Numbered from the stretch's first letter, positions 29,567 to 38,867 are shown. The stretch is 64,000 nucleotides of DNA from Arthrobacter sp. YD4 (GCF_030410515.1 NZ_JAUHHD010000002.1:227419-291418), one strand, 5' to 3'. The notes: a model not told the origin generated them from the sequence alone. Translations and numbers: made by a program.

Positions 29567-29861
29567 TGACCACCAGGACACGGGCGTGGATGGCGGTGCG
29601 CTGGTGCAGCGCGGTGCGGACGGCCCGGTGCAGCCCGTCTTCGAGGTACAGCACCCCGCGGAACTCCACGACGTGCGGGAACAGGTCGCCGAAGAAGGTG
29701 GAATCCTCGGCCAGCAATGCCTCGAGGTCCAGGGTGCGCTTGGTGGTCACGAGTTCGTCCAGCCGGACCGGGCGCGGCGGCAGTGCCGCCCAGTCCTTGG
29801 GCGTATGGAAACCATGGTCGGGGTAAGGGCGTCCCTCGCCCACAGCTTTGAAGATCACCAT
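29559..29861 (-). CDS. Conserved actinobacterial hypothetical protein
   Basis: 100 residues, function unknown. MVIFKAVGEGRPYPDHGF, VRLDELVTTKRTLDLEALLAEDSTFFGDLFPHVVEF and LYLEDGLHRAVRTALHQR are well-formed conserved-looking blocks; the DGLHR stretch recalls the ParB/Srx-like nuclease fold. I have seen such proteins labelled VapB-type antitoxin, but no PIN-domain toxin is adjacent and I would not rely on that. It overlaps the LytR_C protein gene by eight bases, suggesting a functional link to the cell envelope partner. Confidence 0.72.
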   Translation of the reverse strand: MVIFKAVGEGRPYPDHGFHTPKDWAALPPRPVRLDELVTTKRTLDLEALLAEDSTFFGDLFPHVVEFRGVLYLEDGLHRAVRTALHQRTAIHARVLVVNG

Positions 29862-29972
29862 GCAAGCCTATGGAACAACCCGGGTCAGGGGAATCCACGG
29901 AGCCCCGGCGCCGGAGGTTGTGGCCAAACAGTAACCATCCACGGCCCCTGCACCGGCTGAGAGAATGAAGGC

Positions 29973-30869
29973 ATGAGAGATTCCGAGGCTTCCACCCCGC
30001 CGCTGGCCCTGCTGCTCGATGTCGACGGCCCCATCGCAAGCCCCGTCACCCGCACCGTCACCCCCGGCATCATCGCCGACCTGCTGGCCCTCACCGCCGC
30101 CGGCATCCCCGTCATCTTCAACACCGGCCGCTCGGACGCCTTCATCCGCGAGCAGGTCATGGACCCGATGCTCGCCGCAGGCATGCCCGCCGGCCTGACC
30201 GTCCACGCGATCTGCGAGAAGGGCGCCGTCTGGTTCAGCTACACGGGGGCTGGCCCCGGCACCGTCCACGTCGATAACGCCCTCGCCGTCCCGGCCGCGT
30301 TCGGCGACGACGTCCGGCGGCTCGTGGCCGAGGATTACGCGGCGCACATGTTCTTCGACGAAACCAAGCGCGCCATGGTCTCGGTGGAGCAGCACGTCGA
30401 CGTCGCCAACGCCGACTACCGCGCCGAACAGGCTCTGTTCGACGCCGACGCCATGGACCTGATGCAGCGGCACGGCCTCGGCGTCGTCCGGCTGGACCGC
30501 CACGTCCCGGACAGCGACGACGCGATCGACTACCGCGTTGACCCCACCATCATCTCCACCGACATCGAGTCTGTCCGGCTCGGCAAAGACCTCGGCGCCA
30601 GCCGCGCCGTCGAACTGCTGGCCGCCCAGGGCATCACCCCGCAGGCGTGGCGGACCGTGGGCGATTCCCGGACCGACTACGCCATGGCCGACTGGCTCTT
30701 CCACAACGACCACCCGGTCAAGCACGTGGATGTCCGGCCGGCGGACGGCATCCCGGTCAAGCCCTACGAGGTGCTCACCGCGGCGGACCTGGGGCTGGGC
30801 GCGGACGTCATCCACGACGACGCCGGCGCGGCCTTCCTGCGGCACTGGCGGGCCGCCCTGGCCGGCTGA
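29973..30869 (+). CDS. HAD-superfamily hydrolase
   Basis: 298 residues. LALLLDVDGPIASPVT holds motif I (DxD) with the nucleophilic Asp, IPVIFNTGRSDAF motif II, and RTVGDSRTDYAMADWL motif IV; a cap domain lies between. Layout resembles Cof/SPP-like phosphatases acting on small phosphorylated metabolites. GAGAAT ends six bases before the ATG, a weak leaderless-type arrangement. It precedes the Stealth transferase gene by ~100 bases on the same strand; a shared role in sugar phosphate metabolism is possible but unproven. Confidence 0.85.
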   Translation: MRDSEASTPPLALLLDVDGPIASPVTRTVTPGIIADLLALTAAGIPVIFNTGRSDAFIREQVMDPMLAAGMPAGLTVHAICEKGAVWFSYTGAGPGTVHVDNALAVPAAFGDDVRRLVAEDYAAHMFFDETKRAMVSVEQHVDVANADYRAEQALFDADAMDLMQRHGLGVVRLDRHVPDSDDAIDYRVDPTIISTDIESVRLGKDLGASRAVELLAAQGITPQAWRTVGDSRTDYAMADWLFHNDHPVKHVDVRPADGIPVKPYEVLTAADLGLGADVIHDDAGAAFLRHWRAALAG

Positions 30870-30967
30870 TACGGAGCCGGTGTGACGGCCCGTTTTGGCG
30901 GCCCGCGATATCATGCGAGTAGCAAAGCGGCCAGCACGAAGACCAGTCAGGAAAACGGAGAATCGAC

Positions 30968-32563
30968 ATCACCGACGCATTGATCCAGGACGAGATTTAC
31001 TACGGCAGCCAGGCCACCGAGGACGACCACGCCCACGCCGAGGTCACGTCAGCGGCAGCCGTCGCCAGGTTCCGAACGCGCAGCGACATTGTCCGCAGGC
31101 ACGGCCGCTACGCGCTGATCAATGAAAACCGCACCCCGTACCAGTCGATGGTCGAGGACCTGTTGTTCGTCCGTGAGGTGCTGGTCCGTGCCGACATCGA
31201 TTACCTGCTGGTCCGGGGCAACAACCACCGCCCGGTGATTGCCGTGGACTGGAAGAACCGCCGGGAACTGCGCGCCGCCCTGGTGGAGGCCTGCCGGGAT
31301 GAGCCGTTCTACTCCATGACCGTGGACGCCAAGAAGAAGTCCTCTGTCCTGGTGGCCGACGGCGAGCTTTCGCCCAACCGCCAGGCCCGGATCTTCCGGC
31401 TCTACCGGCCCTGCGTGGAACCCAACGGCGGCCTCGAATTCGGCGCCTCCGCGGGCGTGCAGCTGGAACTCTGGAGCTTCGAGGGCGACCAGCTGATCCT
31501 GCCGATCGAGAACTCCCTGACCCGCCGGACCCTGCTGGCCCAGGACGCGGTGCGCGGCACGGTCGAACGCTACGGCCACACCTGGCCCACGATCGAGAAC
31601 ATGTTCGCCGACCACGCCAGCGACATCAACTTCGACATCGACATCGTCTTCTCCTGGGTGGACGGCTCCTCCCCCGAATACATCGCCGCGCGCAAAGCCC
31701 GGATGGCCGGTGTCGTCGTCGGTGAGGGCGACGACCACGAGGCACGCTTCCGGCAGATCAACGAGCTGAAGTACGCGCTCCGGTCCGTGTACATGTTCGC
31801 CCCGTGGATCCGGCGGATCTTCATCGCCACGGACTCCCCCGCCCCGGAATGGCTGGCCGACCACCCCGCCGTGACGATCGTGCGCAGCGAGGAGTTCTTC
31901 GCCGACACGTCGGTGCTCCCCACGCACAACTCGCAGGCCGTGGAAAGCCAGCTCCACCACATCGAGGGCCTCTCCGAGCATTACCTGTACTCCAATGACG
32001 ACATGTTCTTTGGCCGCACCGTGGGCCCGGACATGTTCTTCACCCCTGGCGGCATCACCAAATTCATCGAGGCGGAGACCCGGATCGGTCTGGGCGACAA
32101 CGACGCCGAGCGGAGCGGGTTCGAGAACGCGGCCCGGGTGAACCGGAAGCTGCTGTGGAACCGCTTCGGCCGGATCACCACGCGCCATCTGGAGCACACG
32201 GCCGCGCCGCTTCGCCGCAGCGTGACCGCCCAAATGGAGCAGGAGTTCCCGGAGGAGTTCGCCCGTACGGCGGCCAGCCGGTTCCGTGCCGCGGACAACA
32301 TCTCGGTGACGAACTCGTTCTACCACTACTACGCGCTGCTGACCGGCCGGGCCGTGACCCAGACGTCGGCCAAGGTGCGGTACGTGGACACCACCGCCCG
32401 GGCGGGCTTGAACTACCTGCCCAAGCTCCTCTCCAAGCGGAACATGGACTTCTTCTGCCTCAACGACGGCAGCTTCCCGGAGGTCCCCGCCGAGGAGCGC
32501 GCCGAGATCGTGACGGACTTCCTGGAGAAGTACTTCCCGATCAAGGCCCCCTGGGAGAAGTAA
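30968..32563 (+). CDS. Stealth-family sugar-phosphate transferase
   Basis: About 531 residues. Conserved regions of the Stealth family are clear: CR1 DIDIVFSWVDGSSPEY, CR2 RFRQINELKYALRSVYMFAPWIRRIFIATD with YLYSNDDMFFG, and CR4 near the C-terminus (PKLLSKRNMDFFCLND). Members transfer hexose-1-phosphates to build phosphodiester-linked capsular or wall polysaccharides. The start is unclear: GGAG at 30957-30960 is followed at good distance only by ATC (30968), while the nearest ordinary start codon is TTG at 30980, too far from that site. A TATCAT -10 box lies at 30909-30914. No other capsule genes are adjacent. Confidence 0.85.
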   Translation: MTDALIQDEIYYGSQATEDDHAHAEVTSAAAVARFRTRSDIVRRHGRYALINENRTPYQSMVEDLLFVREVLVRADIDYLLVRGNNHRPVIAVDWKNRRELRAALVEACRDEPFYSMTVDAKKKSSVLVADGELSPNRQARIFRLYRPCVEPNGGLEFGASAGVQLELWSFEGDQLILPIENSLTRRTLLAQDAVRGTVERYGHTWPTIENMFADHASDINFDIDIVFSWVDGSSPEYIAARKARMAGVVVGEGDDHEARFRQINELKYALRSVYMFAPWIRRIFIATDSPAPEWLADHPAVTIVRSEEFFADTSVLPTHNSQAVESQLHHIEGLSEHYLYSNDDMFFGRTVGPDMFFTPGGITKFIEAETRIGLGDNDAERSGFENAARVNRKLLWNRFGRITTRHLEHTAAPLRRSVTAQMEQEFPEEFARTAASRFRAADNISVTNSFYHYYALLTGRAVTQTSAKVRYVDTTARAGLNYLPKLLSKRNMDFFCLNDGSFPEVPAEERAEIVTDFLEKYFPIKAPWEK

Positions 32564-32603
32564 CCGGGACGTTCCCGGACCGGCTGACCTTGGGGGCGCA
32601 GGC

Positions 32604-33545
32604 CTAGTTCAGGAACGTCATGCTCCGGTCCCCGGAAGACGACGGGTTCTCCGGCCGGCCCTGGTCCGGGATGCGGATGCCGGCCGCGGCGATCCGCCGG
32701 GTGGCTTCCTCCGCCGTGACGAACTCTCCCACCGGCGGCAGCACCTCGCCCAGCTGGACCACCGAGTGCACGATGGTGTGCTCATAGACGTGGACCAGGT
32801 TGAACGCCTGGCCGCTGTCCCGGCCGCGGCTGCCGCCCACCGGGACGTTCAGGTCCTGGGTGTAACAGGTCGCGGAGGCCACCGAGACGGGGATGCCGGC
32901 GAATGTGGCCGACGTCGAGTAGTGCAGGTGTCCGGCCAGAATGGTGCGGACGTCCGTGCCCCGGAGAACCGCCGCGAGGGCCGCCTGGCCGCGCAGTTCC
33001 ACCAGCACCGCCAGGTCCAGCACGGACGGGACCGGTGGGTGGTGCAACGCCAGGATGGTGCCGTCCGGAGCCGGTGTGGCCAGCTCCGCGGCGAGCCAGT
33101 CGAGCTGTTCGTGGCTGAGTTCGCCGTGGTGGAAGCCGGGCACCGAGGTGTCCATGGTGATGATCCGCAACCCGTCCAGGAAGTAGCTGCGGTCCACCGG
33201 GGCGTCGTGGGCGGGTTCGTCGAGCAGGCCGGTACGGAAGTTGGCCCGGTCGTCGTGGTTGCCCATGGCCCAGATGATCTTCGCGCCCATGGCCTCGCAG
33301 GCGGGTTCGACGATCCGGCGCAGCTTGGCGTAGGCGTCGGCTTCCCCGCGGTCGGCCAGGTCACCGGTGAAAATCACCGCCTCGGGGCGCGCGCCGGAGG
33401 CTCGGACTTCCTCGAAAAGCTGGCGCAGGTGCGCCTCGGTATCGACGACGCCGTGCAGCGGGTCGGAACCGCCCAGCAGGTGCGCGTCACTGACGTGGAG
33501 TAGGAAATGGCGTGGCCGTGGGTGCTCGGCCTCGATGAGCTCCAT
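32604..33545 (-). CDS. Metallophosphoesterase, CpdA-like phosphodiesterase
   Basis: 313 residues. The five metallophosphoesterase blocks are present: [38 protein letters not shown] and AGHLHYS. These coordinate a dinuclear metal centre, and the pattern matches 3',5'-cyclic nucleotide phosphodiesterases such as CpdA. It may hydrolyse cAMP or another phosphodiester. The ATG at 33545 follows AGGAAGG with a five-base spacer. It converges on the Stealth gene and is followed upstream by the formaldehyde dehydrogenase gene on the same strand, separated by a terminator. Confidence 0.88.
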   Translation of the reverse strand: MELIEAEHPRPRHFLLHVSDAHLLGGSDPLHGVVDTEAHLRQLFEEVRASGARPEAVIFTGDLADRGEADAYAKLRRIVEPACEAMGAKIIWAMGNHDDRANFRTGLLDEPAHDAPVDRSYFLDGLRIITMDTSVPGFHHGELSHEQLDWLAAELATPAPDGTILALHHPPVPSVLDLAVLVELRGQAALAAVLRGTDVRTILAGHLHYSTSATFAGIPVSVASATCYTQDLNVPVGGSRGRDSGQAFNLVHVYEHTIVHSVVQLGEVLPPVGEFVTAEEATRRIAAAGIRIPDQGRPENPSSSGDRSMTFLN

Positions 33546-33689
33546 TGCAACCTTCCTGGTTGGGTGGAGGCGGTCCCCCCAGCGATCCCTCTCAGTACCT
33601 TCTATCCAACCAGATTTCCGGCCGGACGTGGGAAAACTCAGGTAGGCAGCTTTGAAAACGGGCACGGCTACGCGTGCGGATTAAGTAAT

Positions 33690-33737
33690 CCGGCGGCCTC
33701 CTACCTGCGCACCCTGGTGCAGGAAGGAGGCCGCCGG
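33690..33737. terminator. Strong hairpin downstream of the formaldehyde dehydrogenase gene
   Basis: 13-bp perfect arms CCGGCGGCCTCCT (33690-33702) and reverse complement (33725-33737), continued by an inner CCTGC/GCAGG stem. It lies 28 bases beyond the dehydrogenase stop and upstream of the phosphodiesterase start, so it probably insulates the two minus-strand genes. Confidence 0.8.
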
Positions 33738-33764
33738 ACCGTAGATCACGCGGTGGGACGGGCC

Positions 33765-34976
33765 CTAGCTGAGGTAGCCGTTCGGGTTCAGCACGTACTT
33801 GGTGGCGGCGCCGGCGTCGAACTCGGCGTAGCCTTTCGGTGCGTCCTCCAGGGCGATCGCCTTGGCGTTGACGTTCTTGGCGATGTGGACCCTGTCATGC
33901 AGGATCGCCATCATCAGGCCGCGGTTGTACTTCATCACCGGGCACTGGCCGGTGGTGAAGCTCAGCGACTTGGCCCAGCCGGTACCGAGGCTGAGCGAGA
34001 GCGCACCCTTCTTGGCCGCCTCGTCGATGCCGCCCGGGTCGCCGGTGACGTAGAGCCCGGGGATGCCGAGCGCGCCGCCGGCGGCCGTGATGTCCATCAG
34101 GGAGTTCAGCACCGTGGCCGGCGCTTCCTTGGCGTCGTGTCCGTGGCCCTTGGCCTCGAAGCCGACCGCGTCCACGCCGCAGTCCACCTCGGGGACACCC
34201 AGGATCTGCTCGATCTGCTCGGCCGGTCCGCCCTTGGACAGGTCGACCGTCTCGCAGCCGAAGCTCCGGGCCTGCTTGAGCCGGTCCTCGTTCATGTCGC
34301 CGACGATGACGACGGCGGCGCCGAGCAGCTGCGCGCTGGTGGCGGCCGCGAGGCCCACCGGCCCGGCGCCTGCGACGTACACGGTGGATCCGACGCCGAC
34401 GCCCGCGGTCACGGCGCCGTGGAAGCCGGTGGGGAAGATGTCCGAGAGCATGGTCAGGTCCATGATCTTCTCGAGGGCCTGGTCCCGGTCCGGGAACTTC
34501 AGCAGGTTCCAGTCCGCGTACGGGACGAGGACGTAGTTTGCCTGGCCGCCCACCCAGCCGCCCATGTCCACGTAGCCGTAGGCGCTTCCGGGCCGGTCGG
34601 GGTTGACGTTCAGGCAGATGCCGGTCTTGCGTTCCTTGCAGTTGCGGCAGCGTCCACAGGCGATGTTGAAGGGCACCGAACAGATGTCGCCGACCTTGAT
34701 GAACTCGACGTCGGGCCCGACCTCGACGACCTCGCCAGTGATCTCGTGGCCCAGCACCAGGTCGGCGGGGGCGGTAGTGCGGCCGCGGACCATGTGCTGG
34801 TCCGATCCGCAGATGTTCGTCGCGACGGTCTTGAGGATGACGCCGTGGCGCACCTGCCGGCCGACGTTGGCCGGGTTGACGCCTGGTCCGTCTTTGAGTT
34901 CGAAAGTGGGGTAGTCAATGTCGATGAGTTCGACTTTTCCTGGCCCCTTGTAGGCAACGGCTTTGTTTCCTGTCAT
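33765..34976 (-). CDS. fdhA: Glutathione-independent formaldehyde dehydrogenase (zinc ADH family)
   Basis: 403 residues, medium-chain zinc dehydrogenase. Catalytic-zinc residues are in NICGSDQHM and LGHEITGEV, structural-zinc cysteines in CGRCRNCKERKTGIC, and the NAD-binding motif is VYVAGAGPVGLAAA. The long N-terminal segment and DLTMLSDIFPTGFHGAV match the Pseudomonas putida FDH type, which oxidises formaldehyde to formate with tightly bound NAD. The ATG at 34976 follows AGGAGG. No formate dehydrogenase or one-carbon genes are adjacent. Confidence 0.92.
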   Translation of the reverse strand: MTGNKAVAYKGPGKVELIDIDYPTFELKDGPGVNPANVGRQVRHGVILKTVATNICGSDQHMVRGRTTAPADLVLGHEITGEVVEVGPDVEFIKVGDICSVPFNIACGRCRNCKERKTGICLNVNPDRPGSAYGYVDMGGWVGGQANYVLVPYADWNLLKFPDRDQALEKIMDLTMLSDIFPTGFHGAVTAGVGVGSTVYVAGAGPVGLAAATSAQLLGAAVVIVGDMNEDRLKQARSFGCETVDLSKGGPAEQIEQILGVPEVDCGVDAVGFEAKGHGHDAKEAPATVLNSLMDITAAGGALGIPGLYVTGDPGGIDEAAKKGALSLSLGTGWAKSLSFTTGQCPVMKYNRGLMMAILHDRVHIAKNVNAKAIALEDAPKGYAEFDAGAATKYVLNPNGYLS

Positions 34977-35157
34977 CACTTTCCTCCTGGTTTCACGGAC
35001 CCCAATGCTGAGTGCCCAGTTGTGATTCACGAAGCGTTCTGATGCACCCTCCTGGCCAGCGTCGATAACGCTGCAGGCGGGCGCCGCAAGAAAGCCGCGA
35101 ACCGGCCCGAACGTCGGAGGGTCCGGCCAGTCTAGGACGGGATGACGCGTAGGGATA

Positions 35158-35190
35158 GGCCCCTCGGGCCCTTGCGGGGCCGAGGGTCCC
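35158..35190. terminator. Hairpin after the glutathione peroxidase gene
   Basis: CCCTCGG (35161-35167) pairs with CCGAGGG (35180-35186), with further GC pairing inside. It lies just past the stop of the minus-strand peroxidase gene. There is no clear T-run, so it is a weak candidate. The surrounding 34977-35200 gap holds nothing else I recognise. Confidence 0.5.
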
Positions 35191-35200
35191 GACCGGTGCC

Positions 35201-35686
35201 TCAGGCGAGCGCGGCCTGCACCGCCTCGATCACCTCGGGGGCATCCGGTTCCACGGTGGGGGCGAACCGGGCGACGATCTCGCCGTCGCGGTTGATCAGG
35301 AATTTCTCGAAGTTCCACTTCACCAGGCCCGGCAGCAGGCCTTTCTTGAACTTGGTGAGGCGGGCGTAAAGCGGGTGCTGGTTCTTGCCCCGCACGTCGG
35401 CCTTGGCGGTCAGCGGGAAGGTGACGCCGAAGTTCCGATCGCAGAACTCGGCGATGTCCGCGTCACTGCCCGGTTCCTGGCCGGCGAACTGGTTGCAGGG
35501 CACGCCCAGCACGGTAAACCCCTCGTCCTCGAACTTGTTGTGCAGGGCCTGCAGGCCGGCGTACTGGGGCGTGAAGCCGCACTGCGAGGCAACGTTCACC
35601 ACCAGCACCACCTGCCCACGGTAGCGGCCGAAGTCCGTTTCGGTGCCGTCGTTGAGGGTGAGCGGAACGGAGAAAAGGTCGGTCAT
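35201..35686 (-). CDS. Glutathione peroxidase family thiol peroxidase
   Basis: 161 residues. NVASQCGFTPQYAGL contains the peroxidatic cysteine (not selenocysteine), VLGVPCNQFAGQEPG the conserved Gln and a second Cys, and VKWNFEKFLI the Trp/Asn of the catalytic tetrad. Bacterial Cys-type members mostly use thioredoxin or mycoredoxin rather than glutathione, which actinobacteria lack. It would reduce lipid or organic peroxides in the cytosol. ATG at 35686 gives the usual length; an upstream in-frame start adds 14 nonconserved residues. Confidence 0.93.
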   Translation of the reverse strand: MTDLFSVPLTLNDGTETDFGRYRGQVVLVVNVASQCGFTPQYAGLQALHNKFEDEGFTVLGVPCNQFAGQEPGSDADIAEFCDRNFGVTFPLTAKADVRGKNQHPLYARLTKFKKGLLPGLVKWNFEKFLINRDGEIVARFAPTVEPDAPEVIEAVQAALA

Positions 35687-35820
35687 GGCGGGGTCCTCCC
35701 GGGCGTCGAGTCGGCGTGCCGGAAGCATAGCCCGGCGTGGTCACAACCGTAATTCGACGCCGACGGGCGGCGGTATGGGTGGCCGTCCGCCGGAGGGCCA
35801 AGGGGCCGGGAGTCAGGCGG

Positions 35821-37380
35821 TCAGGGGGTGACCGTGCCGGTGGGGGCCGGAGTGCCGCTCGGCGCGGGATCCGCGGTGACGGGCGGGGCGGTGAGTTCCG
35901 GGGCCGGCGAGGTCACCGGCGGCGGCGTGACCACCGGCGGCGGCGCAGGGGCCGGCGGGGGCACCTCGACGACGGGCGGTGGCGGCGGAGGCGGCTCGAC
36001 CACCGGCGGCGGCGGAGGGGGGACCTCCACGACCGGCGGCGGGGTCACCACAGGCGGCGGGGCCTCCGTCACCGGCGGCGGGGCCGGGGTGGTCGCCGGG
36101 GGCGCAGGCGGCGTGGTCACCGGCGGCGGTGTGGACGGCGGCTCCGAGCCGAGCGGAGGGGTGGTGGGCGGGGGCGTTGTCCCCGGCGGCGTGGTGCTTG
36201 CAGGCGGCGTACTCGTAGTCGGGGACCCGGTCGTGGTGCCGGTCGCCGGCGGAGCCCCGGTGACCGGCTCGGAGGTCACCGGCGCCGAGGTGCCGGGCGC
36301 CTGCCCGGCAGCGGACGATGGCGGTCGGCTGGGTGAGAGGGCATCCGCCGTCGGTGAGGGCGAGGGCGAGTAGGAGGCGGTGTAGCCGGGCAGCTGCGGC
36401 AGCAGGGCGGCGGGGATCTCCTGGGCGCCGTTTGCGACCTCGTGCCGGCCATCGTCGGAGACCGGGATAGCCCAACCCAGCGAGGCATTGGAGGGCAGCC
36501 CGGCGTCGGGCGCGTAACTGGTCATCTCCAGGGGGCCCAGCGGATCGGTCTGCGTGATGGGCAGGAACGTCCAGTCCCGGGGGTCCTTGTGCACTCCGTT
36601 GAGGATGGTCTCGAAATGCAGGTGGCAGCCGGTCGAGGACCCGGTGGTGCCCACCTTGGCGATCACCTCACCCACCCGGACCGAGTCGCCCTTCTTCACG
36701 GCGATCCCCTCCAGGTGGTTGTAGGTGGTGATCAGGCCGTTGCCGTGATCGATCTCCACGCGGTTTCCGCCGCCCCAGGGGTGCCAGCCCACGGCGCGCA
36801 CCACCCCGGCGTCGGCGGCGTACACCCGCGTCCCGCAGGCCGCCGCGAAATCCTGGCCCCAGTGGAACTCCCCCGCCACCCCGGACAACGGGCTGGTCCG
36901 CAGGCCGAACGGCGACGACGGGTTCAGGACCTCGAGGGGTGCCATGAGGAAACCCTCCGCGGGCCGCTTCAACCCGGAAGACGCGACGTTGAGCTCCCCC
37001 GGCGTGCCGTCCTTGGTACCGGTGAGCACGGCGGAGCGGGAGTACGCCACCAGCGCCCGGGGATCCGTGGTGAAGCCCGCGGCCGGGTCGCCCGCGGCCG
37101 TGACCGCCCCGGCCGCCGCGGCCTGCGCTGCGCCCATCGTGGCCGCCGTCGTTCCCGCCGCGGCGGTGACCACTGCCCCGGGCCGCAACGTGGGGCTGAC
37201 CGCCACATCCCGGTCCGGCACGCCGACCGAGACCACGGCGGTTCCCGCGCCGGTGACTCCCTGGACCCCGAACGTCAGCACGGCCAGCGAGAGGCAAAAC
37301 CCTCCCGAGAGGCAGCGCACCGCCACGATGCGTTTTCTTGTTTTTGGTTCGCTGGTCGTGTTTCCCCAGTGCTTTCCCAC
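35821..37380 (-). CDS. Secreted M23-family metallopeptidase with proline-rich tail
   Basis: 519 residues. A basic start and hydrophobic stretch (about residues 22-46) form a signal peptide. The M23/LytM domain (about 145-265) contains FHWGQDFAAACGTRVYAADAG and GCHLHFE, supplying the His/Asp/His zinc ligands, so it should cut peptidoglycan cross-links. The last ~170 residues are a Thr/Pro/Val-rich tail (TPPP, VEVPPPPPP), likely a wall-spanning spacer. The start is GTG at 37380 with GGGG upstream. It may remodel the wall; no partner hydrolases are adjacent. Confidence 0.88.
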   Translation of the reverse strand: MGKHWGNTTSEPKTRKRIVAVRCLSGGFCLSLAVLTFGVQGVTGAGTAVVSVGVPDRDVAVSPTLRPGAVVTAAAGTTAATMGAAQAAAAGAVTAAGDPAAGFTTDPRALVAYSRSAVLTGTKDGTPGELNVASSGLKRPAEGFLMAPLEVLNPSSPFGLRTSPLSGVAGEFHWGQDFAAACGTRVYAADAGVVRAVGWHPWGGGNRVEIDHGNGLITTYNHLEGIAVKKGDSVRVGEVIAKVGTTGSSTGCHLHFETILNGVHKDPRDWTFLPITQTDPLGPLEMTSYAPDAGLPSNASLGWAIPVSDDGRHEVANGAQEIPAALLPQLPGYTASYSPSPSPTADALSPSRPPSSAAGQAPGTSAPVTSEPVTGAPPATGTTTGSPTTSTPPASTTPPGTTPPPTTPPLGSEPPSTPPPVTTPPAPPATTPAPPPVTEAPPPVVTPPPVVEVPPPPPPVVEPPPPPPPVVEVPPPAPAPPPVVTPPPVTSPAPELTAPPVTADPAPSGTPAPTGTVTP

Positions 37381-37556
37381 GATGTAAACCCCACATCCTC
37401 AGCCGCCGATAACGCGGGCTGACCTTTTTCATGGGACCACAATCGGCAAGGGGTGTGAACCGTCCGAACTACCCTTCTTGAAACTCGGGTAGCACCTCAG
37501 TAGTCGCGGGCCGGACACCAAGTACCGCAGGGCGGGATCCGGGCGCAGAATGGACC

Positions 37557-38468
37557 ATGCGCACTATGCTGCAGAATTTCCAGGCCGAACTCCGGCATAC
37601 CTTCACCGGGTCACGGGACGTGGCGCCGCCCTGGGTGGCCCGTCTCGAGGAGGGCGACGACGCCGGCTACCACCTGCCAGGCTCGGCGGTCTGGACGGTG
37701 CACGGCGGCATGCCAGCAATCGTGGCCGGGATCCGGGCACTGCTGATGCAGTCACTCCACCCCGGCGCCCTGACCGGCGTCCACGAGCATTCACACTTCC
37801 GCGAGGACCCGCTGGGGCGCCTGGCCCGCACCATCCGCTGGATCTTCACCGTCACCTACGGGTCAACGACGGCGGCGAGGGAGGCCACGGCGTGGGTCCA
37901 GCGCCTGCACGAACCGGTCCGCGGCGACTACCGGGACGCCGCCGGAGACGTCAGGCCTTACGCGGCGAGCGACCCGGAGTTGCTGCGCTGGATCCATATC
38001 GCCTTCACCGATGCCTTCCTGACGGCCCACACCATGTTCGGGTCGGCGATTCCGGGCGGCCCGGACGCCTACGTCCGCGAATGGGCGCAGGCCGGGGAAA
38101 TGATGGGCGTGGAGTCCCCTCCGGTCAGTGCCGGGCAGATGCGCCGCGAGCTCCGCGACTGGTACGACGGCGGGACGCTCACCTCCGGGCCGATGGTTGC
38201 CGAAACCGTGCATTTCATCCGCCACCCTCCCCTGCACCCGATCCTCCGGCCGGGCTACCGCGTGCTGTTCGCCGCCGCAGTGGCCAGCCTGGAACCGGAG
38301 TACCGCGAGCTGCTCGGACTTCGGCCCGCCCGGCTGGGGCCCCTGCCGCTGCCGGTGACGCTGACCACCCGGGCCACCCTCGGCGTCGTCCATCTGGCCC
38401 TCGGCCGGACGGGTCCGAGCGAACTGGCCGCCCGCTCCCGGCTCCGCCGCCTCGGATTCCGGGCCTGA
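37557..38468 (+). CDS. MpaB-like oxygenase family protein (DUF2236)
   Basis: 303 residues. GSAVWTVHGGMPAIVAGIRALLMQSLHPGALTGVHEHSHFREDPLGRLARTIRWIFTVTYG and WIHIAFTDAFLTAH match the MpaB/DUF2236 family, which includes mycophenolic-acid oxygenase and the rubber latex-clearing protein Lcp. These are histidine-rich haem proteins; several His residues in the expected places (HPG, HEHSH, HIAF, HFIRHP) are seen here. Natural substrate unknown. CAGAAT lies five bases before the ATG; a leaderless start is likely. It converges on tRNA-Ser. Confidence 0.85.
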   Translation: MRTMLQNFQAELRHTFTGSRDVAPPWVARLEEGDDAGYHLPGSAVWTVHGGMPAIVAGIRALLMQSLHPGALTGVHEHSHFREDPLGRLARTIRWIFTVTYGSTTAAREATAWVQRLHEPVRGDYRDAAGDVRPYAASDPELLRWIHIAFTDAFLTAHTMFGSAIPGGPDAYVREWAQAGEMMGVESPPVSAGQMRRELRDWYDGGTLTSGPMVAETVHFIRHPPLHPILRPGYRVLFAAAVASLEPEYRELLGLRPARLGPLPLPVTLTTRATLGVVHLALGRTGPSELAARSRLRRLGFRA

Positions 38469-38488
38469 CGGGTCCGGAGCCAGGACGC

Positions 38489-38518
38489 AAAAAGGCCCCG
38501 GTCCATAGGACCGGGGCC
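38489..38518 (-). terminator. Rho-independent terminator of tRNA-Ser
   Basis: On the minus strand GGCCCCGGTCC and its reverse complement (38508-38518 / 38494-38504) enclose a three-base loop and are followed by TTTTT (38493-38489). It can also end the convergent MpaB-like gene. Confidence 0.9.
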
Positions 38519-38523
38519 AACCG

Positions 38524-38608
38524 CGGAGAATGGGGGATTTGAACCCCCGAGGGCGTTAACCCAACACGCGTTCCAGGCGTGCGCCATAGGCCGCTAGGCG
38601 AATTCTCC
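38524..38608 (-). tRNA. tRNA-Ser(GGA)
   Basis: Acceptor stem GGAGAAT pairs with ATTCTCC. The anticodon arm is CACGC-CTGGAAC-GCGTG with anticodon GGA. A long variable arm (class II) and a T-arm GGGGG-TTCAAAT-CCCCC follow. CCA is not encoded. It reads UCC and UCU serine codons. It sits just upstream of the SRP RNA gene on the opposite strand. Confidence 0.96.
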
Positions 38609-38745
38609 AGTTGCTTCTGAATCAAAAGCAGATACTAGACTACCCGAACTTCCGCCCGTCGACCAATCGGGGTGCCGATGGGCGTGAATGGCCCCTGCCT
38701 GGGAGCGGATTCGGGGCAGGCCGGGATCTCGGGTAAAGTAGTCGA

Positions 38746-38837
38746 CGGCCCCTCATGTGGCGTCATCCTGTTGAACTCCCCCAGGACCGGAAGGTAGCAA
38801 GGGTAAACGGGCTCTGGCGGGTGCATGAGGGGTCTTT
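38746..38837 (+). ncRNA. ffs: Signal recognition particle RNA (4.5S type)
   Basis: The terminal stem CCCCTCATG (38749-38757) pairs with CATGAGGGG (38824-38832). The apical core contains CAGGACCGGAAGGTAGCAAGGG-type sequence with the GGAA tetraloop that binds Ffh. A -10 box TAAAGT is at 38734-38739 and a short T-run (38835-38838) ends the RNA. Together with Ffh it targets membrane proteins for co-translational insertion. Placement directly before dnaX-recR is a common actinobacterial arrangement. Confidence 0.95.
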
Positions 38838-38867
38838 TATGTCTGTGCCGATTGGTAGGGTTTAAGC

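Noticed and set aside
29559-29861. VapB-type antitoxin of a VapBC pair
   Set aside because: No PIN-domain toxin lies next to it; its partner is a LytR_C membrane protein, so a toxin-antitoxin role is not supported.
35201-35686. Selenocysteine-type glutathione peroxidase
   Set aside because: The active-site codon encodes cysteine (SQCGFT), so it is an ordinary thiol peroxidase.
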